64,000 nt of DNA from Volutella citrinella. Its lineage: Eukaryota; Ascomycota; Sordariomycetes; Hypocreales; Nectriaceae. The notes below the pieces were generated by a model that had not been told where the DNA came from, ran no database searches, and saw nothing but the letters and a program-made list of their open reading frames with translations. The stretch lies in NCBI GenBank assembly GCA_034401135.1, contig JAWZSP010000006.1:434001-498000 (forward strand), read 5' to 3'. This document shows, piece after piece, positions 9,121 to 19,565 of the stretch (position 1 is its first letter; each line of letters begins with the position of its first letter). Both the position numbers and the translations under genes were made by a program.

Positions 9121-9756
9121 CTCTTCGGTCAAAACCAATCAACACAGATTCAGAGCAGTGAATGAGCTAGTGCTTCGGGATTGCAATGGCCGAATTACCT
9201 GTATGTACGTTTGCGCTGGATGAGGCCCAAGTGATAAGTCGGGAGCGTGGATTGTGTGCTGGTAATGCGGCTAAGGCCTTTCCGATGGACTGGAACCGTG
9301 TCGGCCACTACTCTCCGACCGCCAAACAATGCACCGTGGTCAGGAAGAGTAAAGGTACGAAGACTGTCATGGTCAAACAGAGTGCTGAGATGAAATTCAC
9401 GATTAGACTGAAGATGAACCCCACCGATTCCGATGTGACCGGTTCCCTGGAGCCGTGACCCCAGCTAGCATGTACGCCATGGGCCACGGCAGAGGTTTTT
9501 CCCGATGGCTGCGTTTGTGGGGGGGCCCATCTAGATTCATTGTGGGGTTAGCCTTGGTGGATGAGGCCATCCACGGGGTATGAGTCTGGGGTGCATTGCG
9601 ACCAGGCAACTTGTGGAGCCAGATTTAAAGACAGACTGGTTCGTCCTACAGACTCCTACTCAGGGGAACAATCATCAAGCTTTTCTCTAGGTTGGTTGGT
9701 TTCTACACCTCCAACCCTCCACCCTTGGAAAGCATCTCTCTCGCTGTCTCATCACC
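9121..9756. other. Divergent promoter, dehydratase / MFS permease
   Basis: A 636-bp region between two divergently transcribed cluster genes. It contains scattered CCG/CGG triplets and the short element GACCGGTTCC near 9438, but no strong repeat and no QA-1F/QUTA-type GGATAA-N4-TTATCC site was seen. No convincing gene. Confidence 0.4.
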
Positions 9757-11501
9757 ATGTTGTTCAACAAAGCACCAAAGGACAACTCCACCAACCCGGC
9801 GCCGCCCGAGGTGTACAACTGGCGCATCTGGGCGCTGGCTGCCTCTGCTGCCATGGGCTCAGCCATGTTTGGCTATGACTCTGCCTTCATCGGTGGGACA
9901 ATGTCGCTGCCTTCTTTTGCCAACCGTTTCCATCTGTCAACAGCAAACGCGGACCAGCTGGCGGCCCTCAAGGCCAACATTGTCAGCACCTTCCAGGCTG
10001 GCTGTTTTTTCGGCGTCATCATCTGCTATCTCTTCACAGAGAGGATTGGCCGTCGCTGGCTGTTGATGATTTGCGGCGTCGTTTTCGACATTGGTGCTGT
10101 CCTGCAGCTTGTTTCCCCAGGACTGGTCGGGCTTATCTATGCCGGTCGCGCCTTGACCGGTAAGTCTAAACTGTCTCACTATGCAGTACAAAATTCCATG
10201 ACTGACGCTTCTTCTTCTTGGCTAGGCCTTGCCGTCGGCGCATCCTCCATGATCGTTCCCGTTTACATTTCCGAGTCCTGCCCACCCGCGGTTCGGGGCC
10301 GGCTCATCGGCGTCTTCGAAATCTTCCTCCAAGTGGCACAGATCTTTGGCTTCTGGGTCAACTACGGCGTGAATCTGCACATAAGCCCCAAGTCTGACTC
10401 CCAGTGGCATGTCCCCTTTGCTCTGCAGCTCATCCCCGGAAGTCTCCTCGTCATCTGCATGTTCTTCCAGCCCGAGTCGCCTCGCTGGCTCCTGGGCGCA
10501 AACAGGCGAGATGACGCACGCAATGTTCTCCAGCGCCTCCGTCAGCTCCCCGGAGACCACGAGTACATCAACTGGGAAATCAACACCATCCTGCAACAGC
10601 TTGAGAGTGAGCACGCTTTGGGTGCCAGCAAGAGCTTCGTTGGAAAGCTTCGCGAGATTGGCCAGCCCGCCAACCGGATTCGTCTGATTCTCGGCATCTC
10701 TCTCATGTTTATCCAGAACATGTCTGGCATCAATGCCCTCAACTACTACTCGCCATCCATCTTCAAGGCCATTGGCTTTACCGGAACAGATATCGGCCTG
10801 CTTTCCACTGGAATCTTTGGCATTGTCAAGGCAGCCGCCACAGCCGTGTTTATGATTTGGGGCATTGATCGTCTTGGCCGCCGTCGCGCGCTTCTGATAG
10901 GATCAGTTGGTGCCATGGTTGCCCTCTACTACATCGGCGCCTATACCAAGCTTTCAAACTCCTTTGCCGCTAGTACAACAACGAAAACGACCAAGGACGC
11001 CGGAGCCTATATCGCCATTCTCATGATCTACGTCTTTGCCGTTTTTTACGCCATGTCCTGGAATGGCATTCCTTGGATCTTCTGGTATGCCACCCCCGTC
11101 TCTTGTTCTTTCAAGGATACGTGTAGACTCTAACAAACAACAGTGCTGAAGTGTTTCCTATGGCCATCCGATCTACCTGCCTTCTGTTTACCACTTGCGC
11201 TCAGTGGCTAGGACAGTTTATCATTGTTTACTCTACGCCATACATGATGAAGAACATCTCGTACGGGACATTTTTCCTGTTCGCATCAGCTGTCCTTTTC
11301 GGTGTCATCTTCACCTTTGCGCTCGTACCAGAGACCAAGGGACTATCCCTAGAGGACATGGACATCCTCTTTTCTCAAAATGGGATTGGATCCACGTGGC
11401 ACAAGAAGACGGACCTGATTATTGAGGAGAGACGCCACGCTCGGGTTTCGAATGTGCTGGCAGAGGCCAAAGAACAGATCGATCACGTGGAGAAGGTCTA
11501 G
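9757..11501 (+). CDS. MFS sugar/quinate-type transporter
   Basis: Three exons (9757-10159, 10226-11084, 11144-11501) encode 539 aa. Introns of 66 and 59 bp restore GRALTGLAVGASS and IFCAEVFPMAIR. Sugar-porter family signatures are present: FGYDSAFIGG in TM1, ERIGRRW after TM2/3, the PVYISESCPPAVRG block with RGR, PESPRWLL at the end of the first half, QNMSGINALNYYSP in TM7, DRLGRR, and PETKGLSLEDMD after TM12. Twelve membrane segments are expected in the plasma membrane. Fungal quinate permeases belong to this family, and the gene sits next to the dehydratase and dehydrogenases, so import of quinate, shikimate or a related polyol acid is the best guess. A plain hexose transporter cannot be excluded from sequence alone. 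Confidence 0.9.
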
Positions 11502-11884
11502 TTTATTAGAACAAGCTCGGCCAAACTCGGAAGCAGCTATCATTTAGCATGTTAAGTATCAATGATGTACTATTTGAACGTTTATCACAATCGTAGGGCC
11601 TGCTCGTTGGCTGAGAATGCAGTCGCTCTAGGGTAGCTAAGAGTGATAGCATAGCAACCGGCCTGAAGAACGGATCCCTAGGATGAATGTTGGTAGAATG
11701 CACATCAAGTTCTATTTTATAGGAATTTAATTAAAACTTTGAACTGCATAATGCGACAAGATATTCATACCGCGTATGGTTCGCAGCCAACACGCTGATT
11801 CGTTTATTTAATTCGTTAATTTCTGCAGCCCAAGCACATACCAACTAAATATCATCCCAGTAAATTAGATTATGCGCACCATGC
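11502..11884. other. AT-rich tail-to-tail intergenic region
   Basis: Lies between the stops of the MFS transporter and the But2-domain gene. It is A/T-rich (for example around 11700-11880) and holds only 3' untranslated sequence and terminators. No gene seen. Confidence 0.5.
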
Positions 11885-12481
11885 CTAGCAGTTGTACTCA
11901 ATGTAATAGCCATTATCCTTGTTCTGGTCAAGGAACACCTTTGTGTTGCCGTCGCCATTCCTTAACGCCACCTTGAAGTAGAGCTTCTCAGCGTAATCCA
12001 GCGTTCCGGCCAAGTGCCCAGTGGCCGGGAGGTCGTCCCAGTTGGTAAAGTCGAGGCCGCCGATGTCGTTGCTCGCATTGTCAAACGGCTTGATGGAGTT
12101 GTAGGTCACTCCATTCTCGGGGAAGCCAGACAGCTGGCGGAGTCCAGCAAGACCGTCGCCGCCCTTGACGATGAAGACGCGCTCGGGCCGGTCGCCCTGG
12201 TTCCAGCCAAACGTGCATGTCTTGGCGTTGGCGGGGATTCCAGTGAAGGAAAGGACCTGCTCGACTTGAGACGCACCGTCAAAAGTCTCGAGGTGCACGC
12301 CCAGAGACTTCTTTGCGCTGTCGGGGGCCTTGGGGAAGATGCTATCCAGGGTCGAGGGCTGCACGCGTGTCTTGCCGGAGCATTGGCCAGAGGCTTGGCG
12401 GGGGCTGACAGTTGGTGAGGCACTGACGCCGGCTGCTAGGAGGCATGTGAGGAATGCGAGCATGTTGCTGAAGGAAGGCAT
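11885..12481 (-). CDS. Secreted But2-type domain protein
   Basis: Single exon, 198 aa from MPSFSNMLAFLTCLLAAG. Residues 1-22 form a signal peptide (cleavage near SAS) and a PR site at about 28 could be a Kex2-type processing point. The rest resembles the fungal ubiquitin-3-binding-protein But2 C-terminal domain found in many small secreted proteins: three short blocks ending with TCTFGWNQGD, VFIVKGGDGLAGLRQLSGFP and a C-terminal YIEYNC. Cys34, Cys112 or so and the final Cys could form a disulphide. Function of this domain outside the cell is unknown; such proteins are commonly induced during host contact. A TATATAAATA element on the minus strand (12552-12561) lies about 70 bp upstream of the ATG. 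Confidence 0.8.
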   Translation of the reverse strand: MPSFSNMLAFLTCLLAAGVSASPTVSPRQASGQCSGKTRVQPSTLDSIFPKAPDSAKKSLGVHLETFDGASQVEQVLSFTGIPANAKTCTFGWNQGDRPERVFIVKGGDGLAGLRQLSGFPENGVTYNSIKPFDNASNDIGGLDFTNWDDLPATGHLAGTLDYAEKLYFKVALRNGDGNTKVFLDQNKDNGYYIEYNC

Positions 12482-12551
12482 GTTTTGTTTGAACCTGTGC
12501 TTGGATGGTGAGGACGATGGTGGCACGCGTCGATGGCCGGGCAAAGCATCA

Positions 12552-12561
12552 TATTTATATA
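12552..12561 (-). promoter_or_regulatory. TATA element of the But2-domain gene
   Basis: Minus-strand TATATAAATA located 71 bp upstream of the start codon at 12481, a normal distance for a fungal core promoter with a short 5' leader. Confidence 0.5.
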
Positions 12562-13618
12562 AACATTGCATATTGGATTGACAGCCCGACGCAGCCTCCG
12601 TCCTTCCATGAACTGCAGGCTGTCGTCCAATGTGAAGATGATCTCGTGTATGCATGTCAGGATGACCAAGTGGGCCAACAACATTTATGCCGAAAAAATC
12701 GGACGAATGATGACGCCCAGCTCGACGTGGCTGGTGCTCGAGCCTCTGCTGCGCCGCAAGCCTCCGCAGACGTTGCCTGGCCCACGCGTCCATACATAGA
12801 TGCCGACAGGGATCGGGTCCCGAGGTGGCGGTGGGCGATGCGCTGGCCAGCCTTGGCAATGTGGCGAGTAGCGATTGCCTGTCAGTGCATCTGATATCAC
12901 ATTTCCGTCGTCCAACTTCTGTGGTCCAATGCTATTCTTGTGAGCAGCCGGTGATGGGGTCAGACATGGACTACAGTTTGTATTGCCCCGAAAACACCTA
13001 TCGTCTCCTGGATAACGAAGCCAAGTTCCCCAACTGCGCACCGCGTATGTCGCTGGAGAAGCTCGTTGCGTGTGTAAATCTGCTGGTCCTGCAGCGGGCC
13101 CAGGTCCTGCTCGCAGTGATTTATCAACGCCAAAAGTAGAGGCTCTGCGGTTTGACAGTTTGCGGCGACGTGCGAGGCTGCGATATTGAGCCGGAAGTCG
13201 ATTATGCTTGCGTCATGTCCATTGAGTTCAGCCACATGTACAGTCGACGAGCTCGTATACAAATTCCTTGAGGTGCTCATTCATCTCTCTCAGCGGGTGG
13301 TTGGGCATCACAAGTCCGAGCCTCGCTCAGTTGTTCTGCTGAAAGGTTCACGGGGAGTCAGACTGCCGGGGATGAGGAGTTGGGAGTCAAAGTGGTAGAC
13401 ATGTTTACTAAAAGCTTAGAGATCGTGTTGAAGGGAAAATTGATGATTGGTGATTGGAGGCCCCAAGGCCTCTGGCTAAGAACTGAAGCAAATATGGGCT
13501 TTGTACTGCTGATTAAAAACCAGACCAGAACCAGAAGCACAAGCATCTGATTTCCATATTGCCCATGTCCTATCCACCGCGATCTTCGCCAAACCTTGCC
13601 GAGGGTGGAGTTAGCTAA
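12562..13618. other. Intergenic region with two unresolved overlapping open frames
   Basis: Beyond the But2 promoter, opposite-strand frames overlap: a minus-strand frame 13280-12960 (106 codons, starts MSTSRNLYTSSSTVHVAELN) and a plus-strand frame 12825-13139. Both look mildly protein-like, neither shows a known motif or a clear splice partner, and at most one can be real. I do not call a gene here. Confidence 0.25.
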
Positions 13619-14427
13619 CTAATTGTACTGACGTCCGGAAGGCCCAAAACCAGCGATATACGCGCGGACGATAAGCATGCGAATACTGAACCACGCGAGC
13701 CAGGTTTGTGCAAAGTTGCTCCTGTTTCCAGGAACGTTGGCAGTTCTTTCAAGATAGAGACTGTTGTTCTCATCGTTGACCATAACTTCGTGACCGGGCA
13801 GGAATTGTCGCGGGTCGTTGGCATGGCCAATAAGTCCGACGTAGCGTCCATCGCCGTCGAAAATAACTCGGTCAGGTCCCTGGGATTGGTCACCGGTGTA
13901 GAGTGCGCCACTTTCCAAAATGGGGAATTCATAGAGCTGGCCCCGAGCATCTCCCATGTCGTAAGGGCTGAGAGTACCTTGCGAGTTCTCAAACGGGCTG
14001 GGATAAAGGCGATAGTTGTTTTGCCCAGACACAGCCCACTGTTGGGCTTGCAGTCTGCGGTGACCCTCTGTCACAGCAGCAATGATTTGGTCACGTCTGT
14101 AAACGCGAAGGCCACCGTGCTGATTGGCAAGCAAAATGACGCCAAAAAGAGGGAACTGGTTTCTAGGAAAATCCTCGCGCTTTGCAAGAGAGAGAGTCGA
14201 GTTGAAAGAATCATCTTCTTTTTCCGGGGTTCCCACTGCGGGTACCGGGACATCGCGAGTTGCAAGGAACGATGTCGAGTGATCCAGGGCACCGTCAGAC
14301 TTGGATGGTCTAGTGGGCAGGGCCACGCAGACAGCCAGCCCGAAAGAAAACACAGTGGAGACCTATTAGTAAGACCATAGTCAGTACCAATTCGTGAGTG
14401 AAGCCAAGGGACTCAACACACCTTCAT
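13619..14427 (-). CDS. Secreted RNase T1/N1-fold protein
   Basis: Two exons: a 6-nt first exon (14427-14422, Met-Lys) and 14362-13619, together 249 aa. The 59-bp intron has a GTGTGT donor, a TACTGAC branch site and a TAATAG acceptor; splicing supplies the start and completes a signal peptide (MKVSTVFSFGLAVCVALP). The region of about residues 95-200 follows the microbial guanyl-specific ribonuclease fold: YPSPFEN, LYEFPILESGALYTG with the base Glu, GPDRVIFDGDG with the Arg, and VGLIGHAND with the acid His. The His found before the Glu in RNase T1 (YPHKY) is Ser here, as in barnase-like members that lack it. The N-terminal ~60 residues are Ser/Thr-rich with KR pairs and may be a propeptide. Activity on RNA is plausible but unproven; it could act outside the cell or on a host. 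Confidence 0.75.
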
Positions 14428-16263
14428 GTTGATGCTTGGAATAGTAAATGGTGAACTGTAGGAGGAAGTTTATGTAAGAGAAAAAGAGTTGAGGCGAAGC
14501 TGGAGAGAGACTTGAGACTGTAGTGGTGAGTGGTGATGAACAGCGTTGGTCGAGAGAAGCAGGCCAAGAGGGTTCTCCTGCACTTCTTATACTTGAATCA
14601 ACATGCTGAAAAATATATAATTAGAAGCCAAACCGTCGCCAGATTGTCATTCATTACAGATCAACCCGCCTGGTTCTGTAAATGTTGCAGGATTGTGACA
14701 AATTCGCTCAGCTTGCGTGTCTGGGGATGGAGTCTTGTACAGTGACAAGTGAAGTTCATCGATCTTTCCAACACATCATGTAGGAGCATGGGGACAATAG
14801 GAAAAGTGGACTTTTGTCTAGATCCTACAGTGTATCAGGGGTTTCATCTGCATCCTGCAAAATCGGGCAAGGCCAGTAGGATTATTCCAGCGTGATTCTC
14901 CAAATCCAGTGAGGCATTCTCTCTGATTCGATGGCGGATTGATATTATCGCCCAATGGCAGGAGTATCTTACGACAGGCGGCCGCTATAATCCCTACCGG
15001 CTCCCTGTATCGCTCCCCTGTGACACCCCAACCAAGACAGAGCAGGGTGATGATACTCTTATTCTCATCTCTGTCTATCATGCTGGATTCAATGGCTCAC
15101 TACAATTGTGTTTGTTTTTCGGAATAATTCACAGTAAAACGGGCTCAGGAGCAAGGAATCTGATGACTACATCTTTGACTAACTGCAGGCCACTTCAACA
15201 GACCATGTGCTTTGTTCTATATATACGCACGTACTCATTGAAGACTAGACATTTTTAGGCGAATCCATGGAGACTGGGGTCTCGTACGTTGTACTACGTA
15301 TAGAAACTGGGGGCCGGTATGTTGCATGGAAACTGGGGACCAACATGTGCCAAGGCTGAGCGGCAGTTCGGAAGGTTGGGGGCTGGCGAGGTGGACCAGC
15401 CGTGAGTCGCCCAGCCGTCGATTCGCCTTTTACACTGGTGGCGGAGTGTTAAGCGAATTTTGTTACCAGGGCTCTTTCCATTGGAATACAGCGCATTTCA
15501 GCTGAAGACTGCATCCCCGGAGCCCCCAGCCAACTTAGAATGCTAAACTAGATGACAACTTTTGGTCTATTGCCAGCTGTAGGCTATAACCATGACAAGC
15601 TTTGCAGCCTGTGTAATCCAAGGCCCAGAGCTCCATCTTCTTGCCCCCATCACCCATCCTCTCCCACTGCGCGACGCTACATACCAAAATGAGGGGCTCC
15701 CTCTGTGACAGCAGCATCCTTTGAGTGGGCCAGGACGCGATGACCGAGTTGTACAGAGTACAAGATTCTACATATCTCCAGTAAAGGATTTTATTCTATT
15801 TCCCGTATTAGTGTTTGTAAGCTTGTATAAAGGCAGTCAGCCGATGATGCTTCATGATACCGGTGACGGATTAGTGGCGTCCGCCTGTGATATAAATGGA
15901 AATTTGAGGTCGTAGCCATCGCTAATAGGCCAACTGGCTCTGAACGAAATGGCGATAGGCTTCTGTTCCTTGTATTTCTAGGAATAGCATCCCGATCTGC
16001 GTTTGAGCTCGCCCGACTCGTTTACAAAATCGTCACCGCTACACCCCTCTGGCAAAACTGAGTCCTGTTCGAAGAATGATAAAAGGCTCCCTACAGTCCG
16101 CTCAAGCCGCAGTGTTACTCTATCGATATCTGCAACAGACAGTTCTCGCATTACAGCCTCTCTACCCATCCTCACACTTTTTTCCATCTCCGACTCTGCT
16201 CATCTACTCTTCTAAAGCTATCAAGCTACTACCTAGTCAATCACACGGCTAAAATCCAGCACT
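14428..16263. other. 1.8-kb intergenic region
   Basis: Promoters of two divergent secreted-protein genes and AT-rich spacer. A degenerate motif containing ACTGGGG repeats three times near 15266-15345. A minus-strand frame at 16187-15978 (69 codons) is open but overlaps the pyrimidine-rich leader of the next gene, and I do not accept it. TATAAA-like strings at 15826 and 15891 lie about 370-440 bp upstream of the next ATG. Confidence 0.4.
15266..15345. repeat. Three degenerate copies of a GRAACTGGGG motif
   Basis: ACTGGGG recurs at 15273, 15306 and 15332, each within a longer related context (CATGGAGACTGGGGTC, ATAGAAACTGGGGGCC, CATGGAAACTGGGGAC). Spacing is 33 and 26 bp, so this is a decayed short tandem array or clustered factor sites. 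Confidence 0.35.
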
Positions 16264-16839
16264 ATGAACACTATCTGGCAAGCCATTGTCCTTATTATAG
16301 CTGTTCAGCCAGCCATGTCAGCAACTGCCCCCGAAGTTGCAGGCTTGAGCAAAAGCCCCAGCGAGATTGCAGCAGTCAGCGTGCTGGAAGCCCGCGGCGA
16401 TTCCCAAGACTGCAAGGACGCTGATCGCTGGATCGGCTACGCCGACGTGGACTGCTCCTACTTTTGGGAGAACAGACAAATTTGGGGCAAAAGCGAGAAG
16501 AATGATTTCTTGAACTACGAGATCAAGATCTCGGGCACTGGCCAGCGCCAGCAAGATTGGTGCAGGGGTATCAAGGACAACATCATCGGCGATTGCAAGT
16601 TGAGCACCGGCCAGGTCAACGTCCAGACATGTGAGGAACGTGACAATTGGACCCGCGTTGTGGGAACCGACTTTGAGAACAACGGTGCTCGTCAGGAGCT
16701 TTTTGGTATCGCGATGAATGTCCATTTGGATAAATGGGAAAAGGGAAAGGATAACATGGAGTGCGTCAAAAGTGCAATCAGGAAGGCCACATGCAAGCAG
16801 GTCATTCTCGGGGACTATATCTGTGCAAAGAGCAAGTGA
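16264..16839 (+). CDS. Small secreted cysteine-rich protein (effector-like)
   Basis: Single exon, 191 aa from MNTIWQAIVLIIAVQPAMSA, which is a clear signal peptide with cleavage after about residue 20. A pro-segment of roughly 25 residues follows and ends at an EAR site before GDSQDCKD. The mature part has eight cysteines (in QDC, VDC, DWC, GDC, QTC, MEC, ATC, YIC), which would allow four disulphides, and is rich in Trp, Asp and Lys. No family recognised. The plus-strand leader just upstream is pyrimidine-rich and ends with CAGCACT before ATG. Size, secretion and even Cys count match host-interaction effectors or antimicrobial-type proteins, but nothing in the sequence proves either. Confidence 0.75.
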   Translation: MNTIWQAIVLIIAVQPAMSATAPEVAGLSKSPSEIAAVSVLEARGDSQDCKDADRWIGYADVDCSYFWENRQIWGKSEKNDFLNYEIKISGTGQRQQDWCRGIKDNIIGDCKLSTGQVNVQTCEERDNWTRVVGTDFENNGARQELFGIAMNVHLDKWEKGKDNMECVKSAIRKATCKQVILGDYICAKSK

Positions 16840-19565
16840 GGAGGAAAGTTAGCGATGCACTTTGAAGTTAGGGGTTGGCGGACTGGGGGGGTCAGGTGAT
16901 GTGGTGAGACAGGCGGTTGGGGGTTGGGTGGGACGGTGGATCGGTTGAGATGGGTGGACAGGGTGACTACTGGGGTAGCAGTTTTCAATACATAGGCCAA
17001 ATTCATTGTCTCTGCTACCAAATATTACCAGATCATTTGATACGTGGAAATAAAGCCAGGGCAAAATTTAGGTACAGTGGGCCGCCGAATACTTGGAAGT
17101 GGTCCACACCCATTCTCATAGGATTCAAGATCATTGGTCCAACAAACCCCTGGCAGCGGCCGCGAGAAATCACAAGCTGTTCGCCTCAACAATCCATACC
17201 ACTCATCGCTACTACAAGATGGACAGCTGCTGATTACTGGCAAAAACTGACGTTGTAGGGTAGATGTGGCAGCTCGGCAAGTTTGTTTGTGCGTGCGTAG
17301 GCAACCATTGTGAGAAACCAATGAGTATTCCCCAAGTTAATATCTTACCTGTTGAAATTTGAATTTTGTATACTTGCCTTGGTATGGCCCATTTGTGAAA
17401 ATATCTATGGCATGTGTTCTCTCTGGCTGCCGTATTGAAGTTCTCAGCCACTAGCACCAACATCTCCAGCTTCTCCATGGCATGGTGTTGCGGACAACTT
17501 GCTCCGACACATGAATGATCCCCCAGATCCTGTGGCAGTAGGTCACACGAGCAACGCGAACGGGGCCCGCCGCATCCCGGTCATCAATTCAGATAGATGT
17601 GGGTGCGGGTGTCTACCCCCGGTCGCAGGCATGTATGATCTGGCTAGATTCCAGAGCTGCTATATAAAGACGAGGTTGAAACTCCAGCAGAATGGGATTA
17701 CTCATAGGGGCAATGGCATGTCATAGTCATGAAAGAGCTGCTCCAACTGCTTTCCGCCACTCTGGCTCTGACATGATCTGCCTTCGGCGGCATTGTGGGC
17801 GCGTTATCCTGGGCCATGCTGATGTGCGCATGACCACCTGCCTGAAGTGGCGGTCCCCGCATGGCCATGAGACGGGGATGATGGGTGGCATCGGCCGCTG
17901 CCAAGGGACTCCTCCCCGGCCGGCGGCAGGAGCCGTAGGAACATCTCGGCTGCTGTCAGAACTCGCGCTAATGCAAATTGCCCTGACCTTGAGCCGCACG
18001 AAACGGAATGATCCGAAACACTCATGGGGGGTTGCCTGGCATCTGGCCAAAACGGTACGAGCACCGTCTCTGTAAATGGCGGCGCGCATACCACCCCTGA
18101 TGCTGTGCCTCAAGGGTGTCAAGGAGTCCACACAGTGCCCAGAGGGTGACAAAGGTGCCAAAGGATAAGGTACTGCAAGCTTCCCTTTCGTTGCAATTAC
18201 TGCGCCTGCTCGCCTGCCTCAGCGGTCAAATTTCTGACGTCGGTTGTCCATAGCTCCGAGGCACTCAATTTCCTGGCGTGCTACCGGTAGAATTAGATGG
18301 TTCATCTCCAGGTCCAATCCGTATTTAGTCAGGGCTTAGCGCACAATGGCGGCTGATCACGGAGAATTTCTTTTTTACTAGCACTACCTGTAGTTAGTTG
18401 CCACAGGGGTGGGGCATTATCCAGTTGGCACTGTGGCCCCTCTTCTCAGCTCCCGCAGGTTCCCTATTCGTATACAATCCCCGAACAGCTTCCAACTTTG
18501 GAACCTGCCAACACTGTAAACGATGCCTGCAGCGTGCCACGCCCCTCCTGGTTTCTATTATGGCACCTAATTGGCCTGAACGGGGCCTAAACAAGGCAAT
18601 CACTGGTTCTCACGATCGCCAAGACGTGGTCATTGGTGACAAGAAGCGACCGCCAAGGGGTGGTCACGCAAGACAAGGAAGCGGACGAAGGAGCGAAGAA
18701 GGACCTACTGTCGAAACGGCAAATTGTGTTTTTTTTGGTGACTCGCGTGCCCACAAACCAAGCAGTGGCAAGCACTCATCCTGACCAACTCAACCCACAG
18801 CGGCCGCAGGACTGATTTTGATGCTCGGAACATTTCCGACAAGCCGCCACAGCTGACCCCCAACGGTCGACGGAACGCCTGCGTGATCCAACCGCCAACG
18901 AGGGTGGAGGAAATTTGGGGACGACTGGCTCACCATCAGCCGCGGATGAGAATCCATGGCCCCCTGGTGGATACGCTTTCTAATTCGATCATTGTTCCTC
19001 GCAGTTTCTTTAGCGAGCGTTCGAGTCCACGGGGGCCTTCTGCACTTGGCCGGAAGATGTTGGGGCAATCTCGGCTAGGCTGGGCTGTGGCTTCTCCTGT
19101 TGGTGGGTCAGGCTTCGTGGGCGTATTTGACGTCGATGCAGGCTCTGGTTCGTGACGTTCGGTAGTGTTGAAGTAGACATCTCCGGCTGGCAAGATGCAA
19201 CGCATGAAAACAATAGCGTACGAAGCCGAGGTGTTGCCGAATGTATTGATGAAGAGGGAGTTTGAGAAAATAAGCCCAGGCTGGACTGGCCGAAAGCGGT
19301 CAGAACTGAGGAGGAGGGGACGAGGCTCCGATTCGGGTGGTCAAGGGATATGTGGATGTCACGGTGATTAAATTAGGAAATCTCCCGGTGTAGAGCTGTT
19401 TTTGAGCCGATTGTAAGCCTTCATCAACACTTAAGAGGCAACGAAGAGATGATAAACTTGATATTCAACTGACTTCCTATTCGATAACAGTTGCTACTTT
19501 GATAATCAACGAAGAGATAGCTATGGACGCTGATCATTGAAGCATGACCTCACTATCATTTCATG
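16840..19565. other. Gene-poor 2.7-kb region
   Basis: No intact gene found on either strand. Frames of 60-140 codons overlap heavily across strands and look like noise. A TATATAAA box (17661-17668) precedes an ATG at 17729 that begins a signal-peptide-like hydrophobic stretch broken by in-frame TGA codons after 15 and 33 further codons, a possible relic. A minus-strand stretch 19213-18936 is also weakly protein-like. No RNA gene or transposon signature recognised. Confidence 0.4.

Noticed and set aside
15978..16187. Minus-strand 69-codon frame
   Set aside because: Overlaps the leader of the 8-Cys protein gene; no motif, no splice partner, no start context.
17727..18161. Minus-strand 144-codon frame in the gene-poor stretch
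   Set aside because: Composition rich in Arg, Pro and Ser as expected of antisense GC-rich noise; no domain.
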